Source: UBA1801 sp035353395
GTDB taxonomy: Bacteria; Acidobacteriota; Holophagae; Holophagales; Holophagaceae
Reading direction: 5' to 3'
Assembly: GCA_035353395.1 (NCBI GenBank)
Contig: DAOPZL010000011.1
Location: 10,381 to 74,380 of the forward strand
DNA length: 64,000 nt
In this document: piece by piece, positions 44,483 through 53,817 of the stretch
Position numbering within the stretch: the first letter of the stretch is position 1
Layout of the letters: every line of letters starts with the position of its first letter
Translations under genes and position numbers: made by a program
The notes under the pieces: model-generated
What the model was told of the DNA's origin: nothing
The model's database searches: none
What the model saw: the letters and a program-made list of their open reading frames with translations, nothing else

Positions 44483-45522
44483 CAGAGGACGAACTCGACG
44501 GTGCCCGGTTCGCCGCCGGTCTCGCCGATGAGGGCGGCGGGCACGCCGCGGCCTGCCAGGGCGTCCAGCGCCGCGCTCGCCTGCTCGAGGGGCACGGCCG
44601 CCAGCAGGCCGCCGGAGGTCTGGGGATCGAACACCACGTCCAGGGCCACGGGGTCGAGGATTCCTTCGGCCTTCACGAAGCGCCCCCGCCCCTGCTTGTT
44701 GCGGTAGGCGCCCTCGGGCACGAGGCCTATGGCGGCGTAGTCCGCGGCGCCCGGGATCAGCGGCAGGGCGGCGTAGCGGATGCGGAGGCCGCAGGGCGCG
44801 CCGTCCGCCATCTCCGCGGCGTGGCCCGCCAGGCCGAAGCCGGTGACGTCCGTGCAGGCGAGCACGCTGAAGGCCGCGAGCGCCTCGGCCGCCGTCCCGT
44901 TGAGGGTGGCCATGGAGGCGTGGGCGATCCGGAGGGACTCGGGGTCCGCGCAGCCGGCGCGCAGGGCCATGTTCACGAGGCCGGTGCCCAGCGGCTTGGT
45001 GAGGATGAGGGCCGCGCCGGGGCGGAGCGTGTTGTTCCGCCAGGCCTTGGCGGGATCCACGAGGCCCGTCACGGCGTAGCCCAGCTTGGGCTCGGGGTCC
45101 TCCACGCTGTGGCCGCCCAGGAGGGCGCAGCCGGCCTCGACCAGGGCGTCCAGGCCGCCCGCCATCATCGCCTTCAGGGTGTCCATGCCCAGCGCCTTCA
45201 GGGGGAAGCACGCGAGACAGAGGGCGGTGAGGGGGCGCCCGCCCATGGCGTAGACGTCGGAGAGGGCGTTGGCGGCGGCGATGCGGCCGAAGAGGAAGGG
45301 ATCGTCCACGATGGGCGGGAAGAAGTCCACGGTCTGGACGAGGGCCGAACCGTCGTCCAGGCGGAAGAGGCCCGCGTCCTCGCAGCCCGAGAAGTCCGCC
45401 AGGAGCTGGGGGTAGGCCGGCTGCCGCAGGCCGCACAAGGCCTGTTCCAGCACGCCGGGGCCGAGCTTGGCGCCGCAGCCGGAGAAGCGCGTGAAGGACG
45501 TGAGGGCCGGGGAATCGCTCAT
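44482..45522 (-). CDS. selD: Selenide, water dikinase
   Basis: A 346-residue enzyme that makes selenophosphate from selenide and ATP. The N-terminal active-site segment is FSGCGAKLGP: Cys16 and Lys19 match the essential Cys17 and Lys20 of E. coli SelD, and the non-essential second Cys is Ala. Cys is used at the active site rather than selenocysteine. The PurM/AIR-synthase fold motifs DFFPPIVDDPF and SDVYAMGG follow. It sits between a cysteine-desulfurase-like gene (4-nt overlap) and DUF3343. No selA, selB or selC is visible, consistent with a Se cofactor rather than Sec insertion, but the window is too small to conclude that. Confidence 0.95.
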   Translation of the reverse strand: MSDSPALTSFTRFSGCGAKLGPGVLEQALCGLRQPAYPQLLADFSGCEDAGLFRLDDGSALVQTVDFFPPIVDDPFLFGRIAAANALSDVYAMGGRPLTALCLACFPLKALGMDTLKAMMAGGLDALVEAGCALLGGHSVEDPEPKLGYAVTGLVDPAKAWRNNTLRPGAALILTKPLGTGLVNMALRAGCADPESLRIAHASMATLNGTAAEALAAFSVLACTDVTGFGLAGHAAEMADGAPCGLRIRYAALPLIPGAADYAAIGLVPEGAYRNKQGRGRFVKAEGILDPVALDVVFDPQTSGGLLAAVPLEQASAALDALAGRGVPAALIGETGGEPGTVEFVL

Positions 45523-46652
45523 GCCAGGATCTCCTCCATGGCCTGGACGGCGGCGTCGATCTCGCATTCCGTGGTGAAGAAGCCGGGCGAGAAGCGCAGC
45601 GTCCCGCCGGCCTCGAGGGTGCCGAGGCTCCGGTGCGCGGCCGGCGCGCAGTGCAGGCCCATCCGGGTGGCGATGTCCCGGCGGTCGAGCTCCAGGGCGA
45701 TCTCCCCGAGATCCCTCCCTTCGACGCGGATGGAGATCACGGGAACGCGCGGCTCCCCGGCGGCCGGTCCCGGAGATGCGACGCCGGGCAGCGCCAGCAG
45801 CCCGCGCAGCAGGCGGTCGCACAGGGCGCTCTCCCGGGCGCGCACGGCCGCCAGGCCCGTGTCCCGGAGGAAACCGACTGCGGCGAGCAGTCCCGCGAGT
45901 CCGGGGAGGTTCTGGGTCCCGGCCTCGTACCGGTCCGGCAGGAAGTCCGGCTGGCGTTCGCTGTCGGATGCGCTGCCCGTGCCGCCCCGCAGGAGGGGCT
46001 CCGGGCCGCGGCCCGGCGCGAAGTAGACCCCGCCCGTGCCCATGGGGCCCAACAGGCCCTTGTGCCCCGGGAAGCAGAGGAAATCGATGTCCTCCGCCGG
46101 GATGTCCACGTGTCCCACGGCCTGGCTCGCGTCCAGGCAGAGGGGGATGCCCGCTCCGCGGCAGAGGTCGGCGATCTCCCGGACCGGCGTGAGGCAGCCC
46201 GTGACGTTGCTGGCGGCCGTGAGCACGAAGAGGTCGGCGCTTCGGGCGACGGCCTGGCGGAGGAGGCCGGGGTCCGGGCGCCCGCAGGCGTCGAAGGGCA
46301 CCACGACCAGGCGCGCGCCGCGCGCGGCCTCCAGGTGGCGCAGGGGCCGCATGACGGCGTTGTGCTCCAGGGAGCTGAGGATGACCGTCCCGCCGGGAGG
46401 GATCTGCCCCATCAGCACCAGGTTCAGGGCCTCCGTGGCGTTCTTGGTGAAGGCGAGGCGGTCCGGTTCCGCCAGCCCCAGGAGGCCGGCGCAGGCTTCC
46501 CGGACGGCGTAGAGCATCCGGCTGGCGTCCTGGGCCGGGTGATGGCTGCTCCGTCCTGCGTTCGCGCCCACGTCCGTCATGAAGCGCACGACGGCCTCGG
46601 ATACTCCGGGGGCCTTGGGGAAACTGGTGGCGGCGTTGTCCAGGTAGATCAC
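45519..46652 (-). CDS. Class V aminotransferase, cysteine desulfurase family
   Basis: A 377-residue PLP enzyme. The N terminus is IYLDNAATSFPKAPGV; the PLP Lys is in FPGHKGLLGP; the catalytic Cys candidate is in MGLHCAPAAHRSLGT. It matches the branch of cysteine desulfurases that co-occurs with SelD and YqeB in selenium-dependent hydroxylase loci. The likely role is release of sulfur or selenium from Cys/Sec for YedF/SelD. The start is GTG at 46652, overlapping the yqeB stop by 4 nt. The open frame continues upstream but lacks homology. Confidence 0.88.
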   Translation of the reverse strand: MIYLDNAATSFPKAPGVSEAVVRFMTDVGANAGRSSHHPAQDASRMLYAVREACAGLLGLAEPDRLAFTKNATEALNLVLMGQIPPGGTVILSSLEHNAVMRPLRHLEAARGARLVVVPFDACGRPDPGLLRQAVARSADLFVLTAASNVTGCLTPVREIADLCRGAGIPLCLDASQAVGHVDIPAEDIDFLCFPGHKGLLGPMGTGGVYFAPGRGPEPLLRGGTGSASDSERQPDFLPDRYEAGTQNLPGLAGLLAAVGFLRDTGLAAVRARESALCDRLLRGLLALPGVASPGPAAGEPRVPVISIRVEGRDLGEIALELDRRDIATRMGLHCAPAAHRSLGTLEAGGTLRFSPGFFTTECEIDAAVQAMEEILA

Positions 46653-47482
46653 CGGCACCCTCCGTTCCCGAGCCGGAGGATGGCTTCCAGGACGCCCCCG
46701 GCGATGGCCCTGGCCTTGTCGGACACGGTGAAGCAGTGCTCCCGGACGCAGCGGGGATCGACGTCCGCCACCTTGAGCCCGGCGGGGGCCTCGTAGCCGG
46801 GCCGGATCAGGCCCCGCAGGATGCCGTCGATGCGGGGGGACACCAGGACGCGGCCATCCGGGCCGTGGAGGGCCAGCACCGGCTCCCCGGCCCGGACCTG
46901 ATCGCCGATCGACTTCAGGTTCTCGACCTCGCCGGCGACGGGGGCATGCAGGACCCGCTCGCGTCCCATCCCGGCGATGAGTCCGGGCACGCCCGTGTCC
47001 GGCTCGGCGCCGCCCTCCAGGAGCACCCGCCCCAGGTCGTGGCCCCGGTTGGTCTCCACCACCGCGTCCGCGTCCACTCCCGCGACGAACCCCGGGCCCA
47101 GGGCCACCACGACCGGAGCCATGCCCCGGCGCGTGCCGAGGTTCCGCTTGGCGATGATGGCGTCCACCAGGGCCAGGGGATGGAGTTCGGCCAGGCAGGC
47201 GCACGCGGGATCCTCCAGGATCGGCACCGGCCCTTCCGGTCCGGCGGCGAGCAGGGCCTCCAGTTCCTCCAGCGACCCGGCGCGGACGGCCCGGACGCCC
47301 TCCACCTCCGCCCGGCCCTCGTAGATGGCCTCGGAAAGACAGACGGTCCGCCGGATGGCGCTGGGCCTGGCCGATTCGAGGGCCGCGACCTTGAATCCGG
47401 CCCGAACCAGGCGGAGGATGCAGCCCGTGGCCAGGTCGCCCGCGCCGCGTACGACCACGAGTTCTCCGTGGATCAGGGGCAT
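46649..47482 (-). CDS. yqeB: Selenium-dependent molybdenum hydroxylase maturation protein YqeB
   Basis: A 277-residue protein with an N-terminal Rossmann-like strand (VVVRGAGDLATGCILRLVRAGFKVAALE) and a C-terminal domain with GVDADAVVETNRGHDLGRV, PGLIAGMGRERVLHAPVAGEV. It is typical of the YqeB family, found with the Se-dependent hydroxylases. A chaperone or maturation role for the Mo/Se site is assumed from co-occurrence. It overlaps the yqeC stop by 10 nt and the aminotransferase start by 4 nt. Confidence 0.85.
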   Translation of the reverse strand: MPLIHGELVVVRGAGDLATGCILRLVRAGFKVAALESARPSAIRRTVCLSEAIYEGRAEVEGVRAVRAGSLEELEALLAAGPEGPVPILEDPACACLAELHPLALVDAIIAKRNLGTRRGMAPVVVALGPGFVAGVDADAVVETNRGHDLGRVLLEGGAEPDTGVPGLIAGMGRERVLHAPVAGEVENLKSIGDQVRAGEPVLALHGPDGRVLVSPRIDGILRGLIRPGYEAPAGLKVADVDPRCVREHCFTVSDKARAIAGGVLEAILRLGNGGCR

Positions 47483-48327
47483 GTCGGGGTTCCTCCCAGG
47501 GCAGGATGGGCGATGACGGCGCCTTCCGGAAGCTCCACCCGGGCCAGGACGCGCTTCGCCGGGTCAGGGTCGCCCAGGGCGCAGACCAGGATGAGGTCCG
47601 CGCCGCAGGGCCCGCAGGTCCGGAACCGGGCCCGCAGCTCTTCGAGGGCGAGGCCGCACCGGTCGGCCTTGTTGAGCAGGAGCACCCGGATGCATCCCGC
47701 GGGCGCGCCCTTGAACAGGCCTTGGGGCGACCGGGCGAGGGCCGCGAGGTGCTCCGGCTGGATGGAGTCTCCCGGCGCGCAGCCCGCGACGGGGCCGAAA
47801 CGTTCCGGGCGGTGGACGGAGGCCCCGTCCATGGGCTGCCCGAGGCAATCGAGGCCCGCGAGGCCGAGCACCAGCCCGGCCGTGGCGGGAATGACCGGTT
47901 CGTGCGGGCCCGGGGCCTTGATGGAGCGGCCGCGGGCTCCGTCCGCCTCCACGAGGATGAACGTCTCCGGGCGGCTCAGTCCCTCAAGGCGTCCCGGTTC
48001 GACGCCACGGAGCTTGCCCGGCTCCCGCGCCTCGCGGGAGGCGAACACGATGCGCCGCCCGCGGTCCTTCCTGGGCGGCACCTGGTCCCAGGGGCTGGCT
48101 CCGGGGCAGGCTTCGTCCAGCACGACCTGGTCGAACGCGCGGCCCTGTTCCAGGCGGGGATCGAAGATGTGGGTGGTGGTGGTCAGGAGGACATCGCGCC
48201 CGGTCCAGGCCAGCTCCTCGCCCAGCCCGAACAGGGCGCTGGTCTTGCCGCCGGCGCCCACCAGGGCGATCACGCAGCCGAGCCCGGAGCCGGGAAGACA
48301 GGGCCGCAGGGCGTCGGTCAGGCGCAT
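47473..48327 (-). CDS. yqeC: Selenium-dependent hydroxylase accessory protein YqeC
   Basis: A 284-residue P-loop protein: the Walker A-like ALVGAGGKTS (21-30), TTTTHIFDP, EADGARGRSIKAPGPHEPVIP and LLNKADRC, which looks like a GTPase/ATPase guanine-type NKxD. This is the YqeC type found with XdhC and YqeB. It may activate or insert the Se/Mo centre. The start ATG at 48327 overlaps the xdhC stop by 10 nt; longer in-frame starts are inside xdhC and rejected. Confidence 0.85.
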   Translation of the reverse strand: MRLTDALRPCLPGSGLGCVIALVGAGGKTSALFGLGEELAWTGRDVLLTTTTHIFDPRLEQGRAFDQVVLDEACPGASPWDQVPPRKDRGRRIVFASREAREPGKLRGVEPGRLEGLSRPETFILVEADGARGRSIKAPGPHEPVIPATAGLVLGLAGLDCLGQPMDGASVHRPERFGPVAGCAPGDSIQPEHLAALARSPQGLFKGAPAGCIRVLLLNKADRCGLALEELRARFRTCGPCGADLILVCALGDPDPAKRVLARVELPEGAVIAHPALGGTPTCP

Positions 48328-49409
48328 GGTGTCCCGCCACGAGGGGGCTGGGTGCCGGCCCGCCGCTCCCTGCAGTCGCGTTCCAGCCGGGGAAGGATCT
48401 TCGCCTGCCTCCGGACGGCGATGATCTCGCCCAGGATGGCGCTGGCCAGCTCGCCCGGAGTCTCGGCGCCGATGTCGAGGCCGATGGGGGCCCACAGGGC
48501 GTCCACCCTGGCGGGATCCCGGCCATCCTGGAGGAGCTGGTCCAGGAGGAACCTCACCTTGCGCGTGCTGCCCATGAATCCGGCGTAGCGGTATTCCCGG
48601 TCCAGGAGCGCGCGCAGGCACGCGAGATCGAGCCGGTGTTCCCGGGTCACGACCACGGCGTAGGTCGCCGGGTCGAACGGGAACTCCCGGACGGCCTGCT
48701 GGAAATCGGCCGTGACGGCCCGCACCCCTTCGGGCGGATCCCAGCCCGCGAAGGCCCCTGGCCGGTCGTCCACGATCGTGACCTTCAGGCCGACGGCGGG
48801 GGCGGCGGCCGCCAGGGCCATGCCCACATGGCCGCCGCCGAGGATCAGCAGCTTCTCCTCGGGCAGCACGGGTTCGAGGTAGACCCCGGAGGCCCCGTCG
48901 AAGTGCGGCTTGCCCTTTCCCAGGATCCCCTGGGCCTCGCCGGTGCTGACTCCGCCGGCACACCCATGGAGCGGCTTTCCGTTCCCGTCCAGCGCGGACA
49001 CGGCCACGGCGAGGGTTCCATCCTCGGCGGCGGAGAGGCGCTTCCGGAGGAGGGTCCGCTCACCCCGGGCGCTGCGCTCCAGGGCGATCCGGTAGGGCTC
49101 CGCATCGTCCAGGCATTCCACGAGGACCGTGGAGACTCCCCCGCAGATCATCTCCGGCCCGGCGACATCCTCGCCCAGCATTTCCACGTCGATCAGCAAG
49201 GCGCGGTGCTCGTCCAGGCTGCGGCGACAGGCCTCCAGGGCGGCGAGTTCGCCCTTGCCGCCGCCGATCGTGCCGGTGCGCCCCGACACGGCGCCCAGGA
49301 GCATCGCGGTGCCCGGATGCCGCGGGGACGAGCCCTTCACCGCGATGATCGTGGCCAGGACCAGAGCCTCGCGGCTATCGGCGATCGTCTTGAAGATCGT
49401 GTGTTCCAT
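48318..49409 (-). CDS. xdhC: XdhC/CoxI-family molybdenum hydroxylase maturation factor
   Basis: A 363-residue XdhC. The N-terminal domain (about 1-120) has VKGSSPRHPGTAMLLG and GTIGGGKGELAAL; the C-terminal Rossmann domain (about 195-320) has EKLLILGGGHVGMALAAAAPAVGLKVTIVDDRP. XdhC binds molybdenum cofactor and sulfurates it before insertion into hydroxylases; here selenation is a plausible variant. The ATG at 49409 gives MEHTIFK. It is the first gene of a tightly overlapping cluster running to yedF and follows the tandem-repeat gap. Confidence 0.92.
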   Translation of the reverse strand: MEHTIFKTIADSREALVLATIIAVKGSSPRHPGTAMLLGAVSGRTGTIGGGKGELAALEACRRSLDEHRALLIDVEMLGEDVAGPEMICGGVSTVLVECLDDAEPYRIALERSARGERTLLRKRLSAAEDGTLAVAVSALDGNGKPLHGCAGGVSTGEAQGILGKGKPHFDGASGVYLEPVLPEEKLLILGGGHVGMALAAAAPAVGLKVTIVDDRPGAFAGWDPPEGVRAVTADFQQAVREFPFDPATYAVVVTREHRLDLACLRALLDREYRYAGFMGSTRKVRFLLDQLLQDGRDPARVDALWAPIGLDIGAETPGELASAILGEIIAVRRQAKILPRLERDCRERRAGTQPPRGGTPCA

Positions 49410-49623
49410 CTCGTCTAGCCTGCCATGGGAATCGAGGACTCGTCGAAGAATGCACACCGTCCCGGAGAGGGAACAGCGAAACCGGCAACAGCCAGGAACA
49501 GAGGATCGAGGGACAGGGATCTGTCACAGGGCTTTTGCCCAGGTTGGATGACATCCAGGCCCAGGACTTCGGACCAGGGCACATGACCCGATCGTCTGCG
49601 GGCAGGCACATCGTTTCTGCGGT

Positions 49624-49710
49624 CTTTATCCCTTTCATTCCTTTTATCCCTGTCATTCAAATCTTTAAAAGATGAAAAAACAAGGATGAAAGGGATGAAA
49701 GGGATAAAAG
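49624..49710. repeat. Palindrome built from 9-bp repeats, copy 1
   Basis: The left arm CTTTATCCCTTTCATTCCTT and onward pairs with the right arm ending AAGGGATGAAAGGGATAAAAG across TCTTTAAAAGA at the centre. The arm contains GGATGAAAG repeated with 9-bp period. Copy 2 starts at 49864 and is cut by the gap. Confidence 0.75.
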
Positions 49711-49934
49711 AAATGATCCTTGAAAGTTCGTCCTCATGTGGGCGGTTGCAGGTCATGGAACTGTGACGGGGCTTGTGCTCCGGCCGCACGGCATCCAGAT
49801 TCAGGAACTTGGACCAGGGCACATGACCCGATCGTCTGAGGGCAGGCACATCGTTTATGCGGTCTTTATCCCTTTCATCCCTTTTATCCCTGTCATTCAA
49901 ATCTTTAAAAGATGAAAAAACAAGGATGAAAGGG

Positions 49935-50034
49935 NNNNNNNNNNNNNNNNNNNNNNNNNNNNNNNNNNNNNNNNNNNNNNNNNNNNNNNNNNNNNNNNNN
50001 NNNNNNNNNNNNNNNNNNNNNNNNNNNNNNNNNN
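49935..50034. other. Assembly gap (100 Ns)
   Basis: Exactly 100 unknown bases, the conventional placeholder for a scaffold join. It falls inside the 240-bp tandem repeat, so repeat collapse is the likely cause and the true length is unknown. Confidence 0.98.
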
Positions 50035-50076
50035 ATGAAAGGGATGAAGGAAAGCATCCTTGTTCCGTTCCGATGA

Positions 50077-52944
50077 CTAGAGTCTGCCCATGGCCTTGAG
50101 GATCCGTTCGGGGGTGAACGGCCACTCCCGCACCCAGGCGCCGACGGCGTCGTGGATCGCGATGGCGACGGCGGGGGCCGCGCCGTTGACCGCGATCTCC
50201 GAGACGCTCTTGCCGCCGAAGGGACCGACTTCGTCTGCCACGGGCATCAGTTCGACGTGGAAGTCCTCGGGCACCTCGCGGATGGAGGGGACCTTGTAGT
50301 CGAGGAAGTCCGGGTTGAGGCACCGGCCCTCGGCGTCGTAGATCATCTCCTCGTAGAGGGAATGGCCCAGGGCCTTGAGGCAGGCGCCGAAGATCTGGCC
50401 TTTCGCCAGGGCGGGGTTGATGGGTGTTCCGCAGTCCTGGTAGGCGTGGAACCGGCGGACCTTGACGTCGCCGGTTCGAACGTTGACCGCGACCTCGGCG
50501 AAGTGGGCGCCGTAGGGGATGGCGGCGTGGTTGGTCTTGAAGCCGCCGATGCCGACGAGGTCGCCGTGGCCTTCGCCCTGGGTGGACATGTGGGCGAGCT
50601 GGGCGAGGGTGATCTCGCCCTTCCGGCCGACCACCCGGCCGCGGGGGACGATGGAGAGGTCGGCGGCGTCCTCGCCGAGGAGCTTCGAGGCCACTTCCAG
50701 GATCTTGTCCCGGAGGTTCTCGGCCGCCTTCACGGCCGCGCCGCCGGAGAAGAAGGTGCCGCTGGACGCGTAGGCGCCGCTGTCGAAGGGCGTCATGTCC
50801 GTGTCGCCGGAGACGACGGAGACATCCGCCATGTCCAGCCCCAGGATCTCCGCCGCCGCCTTGGCCGTGATCGTGTCCAGCCCGGTGCCGAGGTCCGCCC
50901 CCCCGGAGAGGACGAGAACGGTGCCGTCGGCCAGGAGCCGCATCTCCGCGTTGGCCGCGTCGAGGCCGGGCAGGCCCGATCCCTGCTGGATGATGACGCC
51001 GCCCCGGCCGATCTTCCAGTCGGGATCCGGGCTGGCGGGCCTGGGGGAACTCCAGTCGAAGGCCTTCCTGCCCCGGTCGAGCATCTCGCCGAGGCCGCAC
51101 TCGCCCAGGGTCACGACGGCCCCCGGCCGGCCTTCGCCCAGGCTGCGGAGGATATCCAGCCGCGAGTGGGAGCGCACGCGGTTCTTCTCGATGAGTTCGA
51201 GCTGGTCCATGCCGAGCTCCGCGGCGAGCTCCGCCAGGGCCGTCTGGAGCGCGAAGGAGCCCTTCGGCGCGCCGTAGCCCTGGTAGGCGCCGGCGGGGGA
51301 GAGGTTCGTGTAGTAGCTCTTCACCTCGAAGCGGACGTTGTCGCAGAGGAGGAGCGGGAGGCTCTTCGAGATGGCGTTCATGGGCACCGTGAGGCAGTGC
51401 GTGCCGTAGGGGCCGGTGTCCGCGTCGAGCCGCATGAGGATGGCCGTGAGTTTCCCGTCGCGCCTGGCGCCGAGCTTGACGGTGATCTCCATGCCCTTGC
51501 GCGTCCGGCTCGCGATGAACTCCTGCTCCCGGGTGTACCTGAAGAAGACGGGCCGGCCCGTCGTCCAGGCAAGGTAGCCGGCGACGTCCTCGAGGACGAT
51601 GTCCTGCTTGGAGCCGAAGCCGCCGCCCACCCGTTCCTTGATGACCCGCACCTTGACCTCGGGGATGCCGATGGCCCGGGCGACGATGCGCCGGACGTGC
51701 CATGGCACCTGGGTCGAGGCGTGGATCAGCAGCCGGCCGCCGTCCACCTTCGCATAGACCACATGGGGTTCCTGGGGCGTGCACTGGACGCGGTTGCCCT
51801 TGTAGGTCCGCTCGATGACCACGTCGGCCTCGGCGAAGCCCTTCTCCATGTCCCCGATGCCGTCCGCGACGCTCGCCGCGAGGTTGCGGTGCGGGTCCGC
51901 GTGCAGGGGGAACTGGTAGATGATGGGGTCGTCGCGGTCGTCGCCGGCCACGGAAGTGCCCTTCGGGGGTTCCCCCACGACGTAGCCGACCCGGCCCGAG
52001 TGGACGATGGGGGCGCCGGGCGCCTTGGCTGCGGCGATGGAGAGCACCGGCTCCAGGACCTCGTATTCGACCCGGATGGCCTCGAGGGCGGCCCTGGCCT
52101 CCTCGGGGGTTTCCGCGAGCACGGCGGCCACGCGGTCGCCGACGTGGCGGACCTTCCGGGGGAACATGCGCTGGTCGTGGGGAGACGGCTCGGGGAAGCC
52201 CTGGCCCGCCGTGGTGTAGACCTTGTCTGGGCAGTTCTCGTGGGTGAGCACGGCCACGACGCCGGGCATGGCCTCGGCGCGCGAGACGTCGATGGACTTG
52301 ATCCAGGCATGGGCGTGGGGGCTGCCGAGCAGGAGGAGGTGGCAGGCGTCCTGGTCGACGCGGTCCTCCACGAAGGCCCGCTCACCGCGCGCCAGGCAGG
52401 CCGCGTCCACCTTCTCTCGGTCCTTGCCCACGTGCCGCAGGTCGGGCCGGAACTCGGGCGCGGCGGCCTCGGCGTAGGCCGGGTCGGAGAGGCGGCGGGC
52501 GGCGATGCGCACCGCGCTGAAGAACTGCTCGTAGCCCGTGCAGCGGCACATGGTCCCCGCCAGGGCGTCGGCGATGGCGGCGCGGCCGGGGTCGGGATCG
52601 CGGGCCAGGAGGTCCTCGATGGCCAGGACGACGGCGGGAATGCAGTAGCCGCACTGGACGCAGGCCGCGTCCACGAGGGCGCGCTGCACGATGGAGAGGG
52701 TCCGGTCCTTCGAGAAGTGCTCGACCGTGACCACTTCGCAGCCGTCCACCTGCGCGGCCAGGATCTGGCAGGAGTTGACGGGCTTGCGGTCCAGGATGAC
52801 GGCGCAGAGGCCGCAGGAGCCCTCGCCGTCGCAGCCGTTGCGCACGGAGACGATCCCCTTGCGGCGGAGGGCGTCGCGCAGGGTCTCGCCAGGCTCGCAG
52901 TTCCAGGAGACGGGGCGCCCGTTGAGCTTGAATGCGACGTTCAT
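50077..52944 (-). CDS. xdhD: Fused Fe-S/molybdopterin hydroxylase, XdhD-like
   Basis: A 955-residue molybdenum hydroxylase, almost exactly the length of E. coli XdhD (956). The N-terminal [2Fe-2S] ligands are in NGCDGEGSCGLCAVI and the second cluster in CVQCGYCIP plus CRCTGYEQ. The Mo domain has GGGFGSKQDIVLED, GAYQGYGAPKG and catalytic Glu916 in FGGKSVSEIAVNG. It is translationally coupled to the FAD subunit (ATGA overlap at 52941-52944). In E. coli the homologue belongs to the ygfK-ssnA-ygfM-xdhD cluster, of uncertain substrate (formerly called selenate reductase, more recently tied to purine breakdown). The stop is TAG at 50077-50079, 42 nt after the assembly gap. Confidence 0.9.
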   Translation of the reverse strand: MNVAFKLNGRPVSWNCEPGETLRDALRRKGIVSVRNGCDGEGSCGLCAVILDRKPVNSCQILAAQVDGCEVVTVEHFSKDRTLSIVQRALVDAACVQCGYCIPAVVLAIEDLLARDPDPGRAAIADALAGTMCRCTGYEQFFSAVRIAARRLSDPAYAEAAAPEFRPDLRHVGKDREKVDAACLARGERAFVEDRVDQDACHLLLLGSPHAHAWIKSIDVSRAEAMPGVVAVLTHENCPDKVYTTAGQGFPEPSPHDQRMFPRKVRHVGDRVAAVLAETPEEARAALEAIRVEYEVLEPVLSIAAAKAPGAPIVHSGRVGYVVGEPPKGTSVAGDDRDDPIIYQFPLHADPHRNLAASVADGIGDMEKGFAEADVVIERTYKGNRVQCTPQEPHVVYAKVDGGRLLIHASTQVPWHVRRIVARAIGIPEVKVRVIKERVGGGFGSKQDIVLEDVAGYLAWTTGRPVFFRYTREQEFIASRTRKGMEITVKLGARRDGKLTAILMRLDADTGPYGTHCLTVPMNAISKSLPLLLCDNVRFEVKSYYTNLSPAGAYQGYGAPKGSFALQTALAELAAELGMDQLELIEKNRVRSHSRLDILRSLGEGRPGAVVTLGECGLGEMLDRGRKAFDWSSPRPASPDPDWKIGRGGVIIQQGSGLPGLDAANAEMRLLADGTVLVLSGGADLGTGLDTITAKAAAEILGLDMADVSVVSGDTDMTPFDSGAYASSGTFFSGGAAVKAAENLRDKILEVASKLLGEDAADLSIVPRGRVVGRKGEITLAQLAHMSTQGEGHGDLVGIGGFKTNHAAIPYGAHFAEVAVNVRTGDVKVRRFHAYQDCGTPINPALAKGQIFGACLKALGHSLYEEMIYDAEGRCLNPDFLDYKVPSIREVPEDFHVELMPVADEVGPFGGKSVSEIAVNGAAPAVAIAIHDAVGAWVREWPFTPERILKAMGRL

Positions 52945-53744
52945 TTCGAGGCCTCCTTGCGGGCGTCGTGGAGCGCGTCGGCCAGCAGGGCGGCCGCGCG
53001 CAGCCTCTTGAAGGCGGCGCTCCCCCTGAGGTCGTCGAGGGGCGAGAGGAGCGGCGCGGCCATGGATTCGATCGCCTCGCGCCCCGGGAGGTCCTTCCCT
53101 TCGAAGAGGGTTTCGAGCTCGGGGAAGCGCCGGACATGCGGGCCCAGGCCGCCCATCGCGATGCGGAGGCCCGCGACGGCGCCGTCCTTCATGGTCAGGG
53201 AGACGGCGGCGGAGAGGACGGCGATGTCGCAGGCGGTCCGGGACCAGCGCCGGTAGACGGTCGCGCGGCCCCGCTCGAGGGGCATGGACGCTCCCAGGAC
53301 GAGGCCCGCGGGCCTGGCGAGCCATTCCGCGGCGCCCGCGCGGCCCTCGGAAGTCTCCAGCACGGCCTCGAGGACGAGGAGGAGCGGAATGAAGCTGGCG
53401 CAGGACTTGTTGGCGCCCAGGTTTCCCCCGAGGGTGGCGCGGTTGCGCGTGTTGCGGTGGTTCATGCCGAGGGCGGCGTCCCGGAAGGCCCCGGGGACGG
53501 CGGGCGAGTCGGCGATCTCCTGGAAGGTCGCGCCGGCGCCGATGGACAGGATCCCGTCGGAGGCGGCGATGCCCCGCGGCAGGATGCGCCCGACGTCGAT
53601 GACGGACGCCGGCTTGTCCCGGAAGTCGCCCGCGAGCAGGAAGGTGCCGCCCGCGAGCCAGGCCGCCGCCGGGTTCTTCCGCCTGGCCGCCAGCGCCTCC
53701 TCGACGCCTGAAGGTCTCTCGTAGCTTGCGATGGGGGTCTTCAT
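52941..53744 (-). CDS. ygfM: FAD-binding subunit of molybdenum hydroxylase, YgfM-like
   Basis: A 267-residue flavoprotein, close in length to E. coli YgfM (259). FAD-contacting motifs are AGGTFLLAGD and NTRNRATLGGNLGANKS; the C terminus is a CO-dehydrogenase flavoprotein-type domain. It lies directly before the XdhD-like gene and overlaps it by 4 nt, so the two form a complex. It is the only FAD subunit in the window, although two Mo chains are encoded. Confidence 0.9.
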   Translation of the reverse strand: MKTPIASYERPSGVEEALAARRKNPAAAWLAGGTFLLAGDFRDKPASVIDVGRILPRGIAASDGILSIGAGATFQEIADSPAVPGAFRDAALGMNHRNTRNRATLGGNLGANKSCASFIPLLLVLEAVLETSEGRAGAAEWLARPAGLVLGASMPLERGRATVYRRWSRTACDIAVLSAAVSLTMKDGAVAGLRIAMGGLGPHVRRFPELETLFEGKDLPGREAIESMAAPLLSPLDDLRGSAAFKRLRAAALLADALHDARKEASK

Positions 53745-53817
53745 GCTGGGCCTGCCTTGGCTGAGGGGCTCCGGACGCGCGGCCCGGAGGACATCTGATG
53801 ATCGCGTCCCGGAGGCG

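Larger units (their letters stand above)
49515..50066. repeat. 240-bp tandem repeat array interrupted by an assembly gap
   Basis: Two copies with an exact 240-bp offset start near 49515 and 49755. They are closely similar from GGACCAGGGCACATGACCCG onward and weaker before it. Each contains a palindrome of 9-bp repeats. The second runs into 100 Ns at 49935, and the sequence after the gap (50035-50066) resumes with the tail of another copy. The total copy number is therefore unknown. No gene is supported here; the whole 49410-50076 interval between xdhC and the XdhD-like gene is repeat or gap. Confidence 0.85.

Noticed and set aside
44482..45522. Selenocysteine in SelD or the hydroxylases
   Set aside because: All frames are uninterrupted and the SelD active site is Cys16, so no in-frame TGA needs recoding.
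49415..51784. An open frame running through the Ns
   Set aside because: It depends on unknown bases and on repeat sequence, and it is out of frame with the XdhD-like protein.
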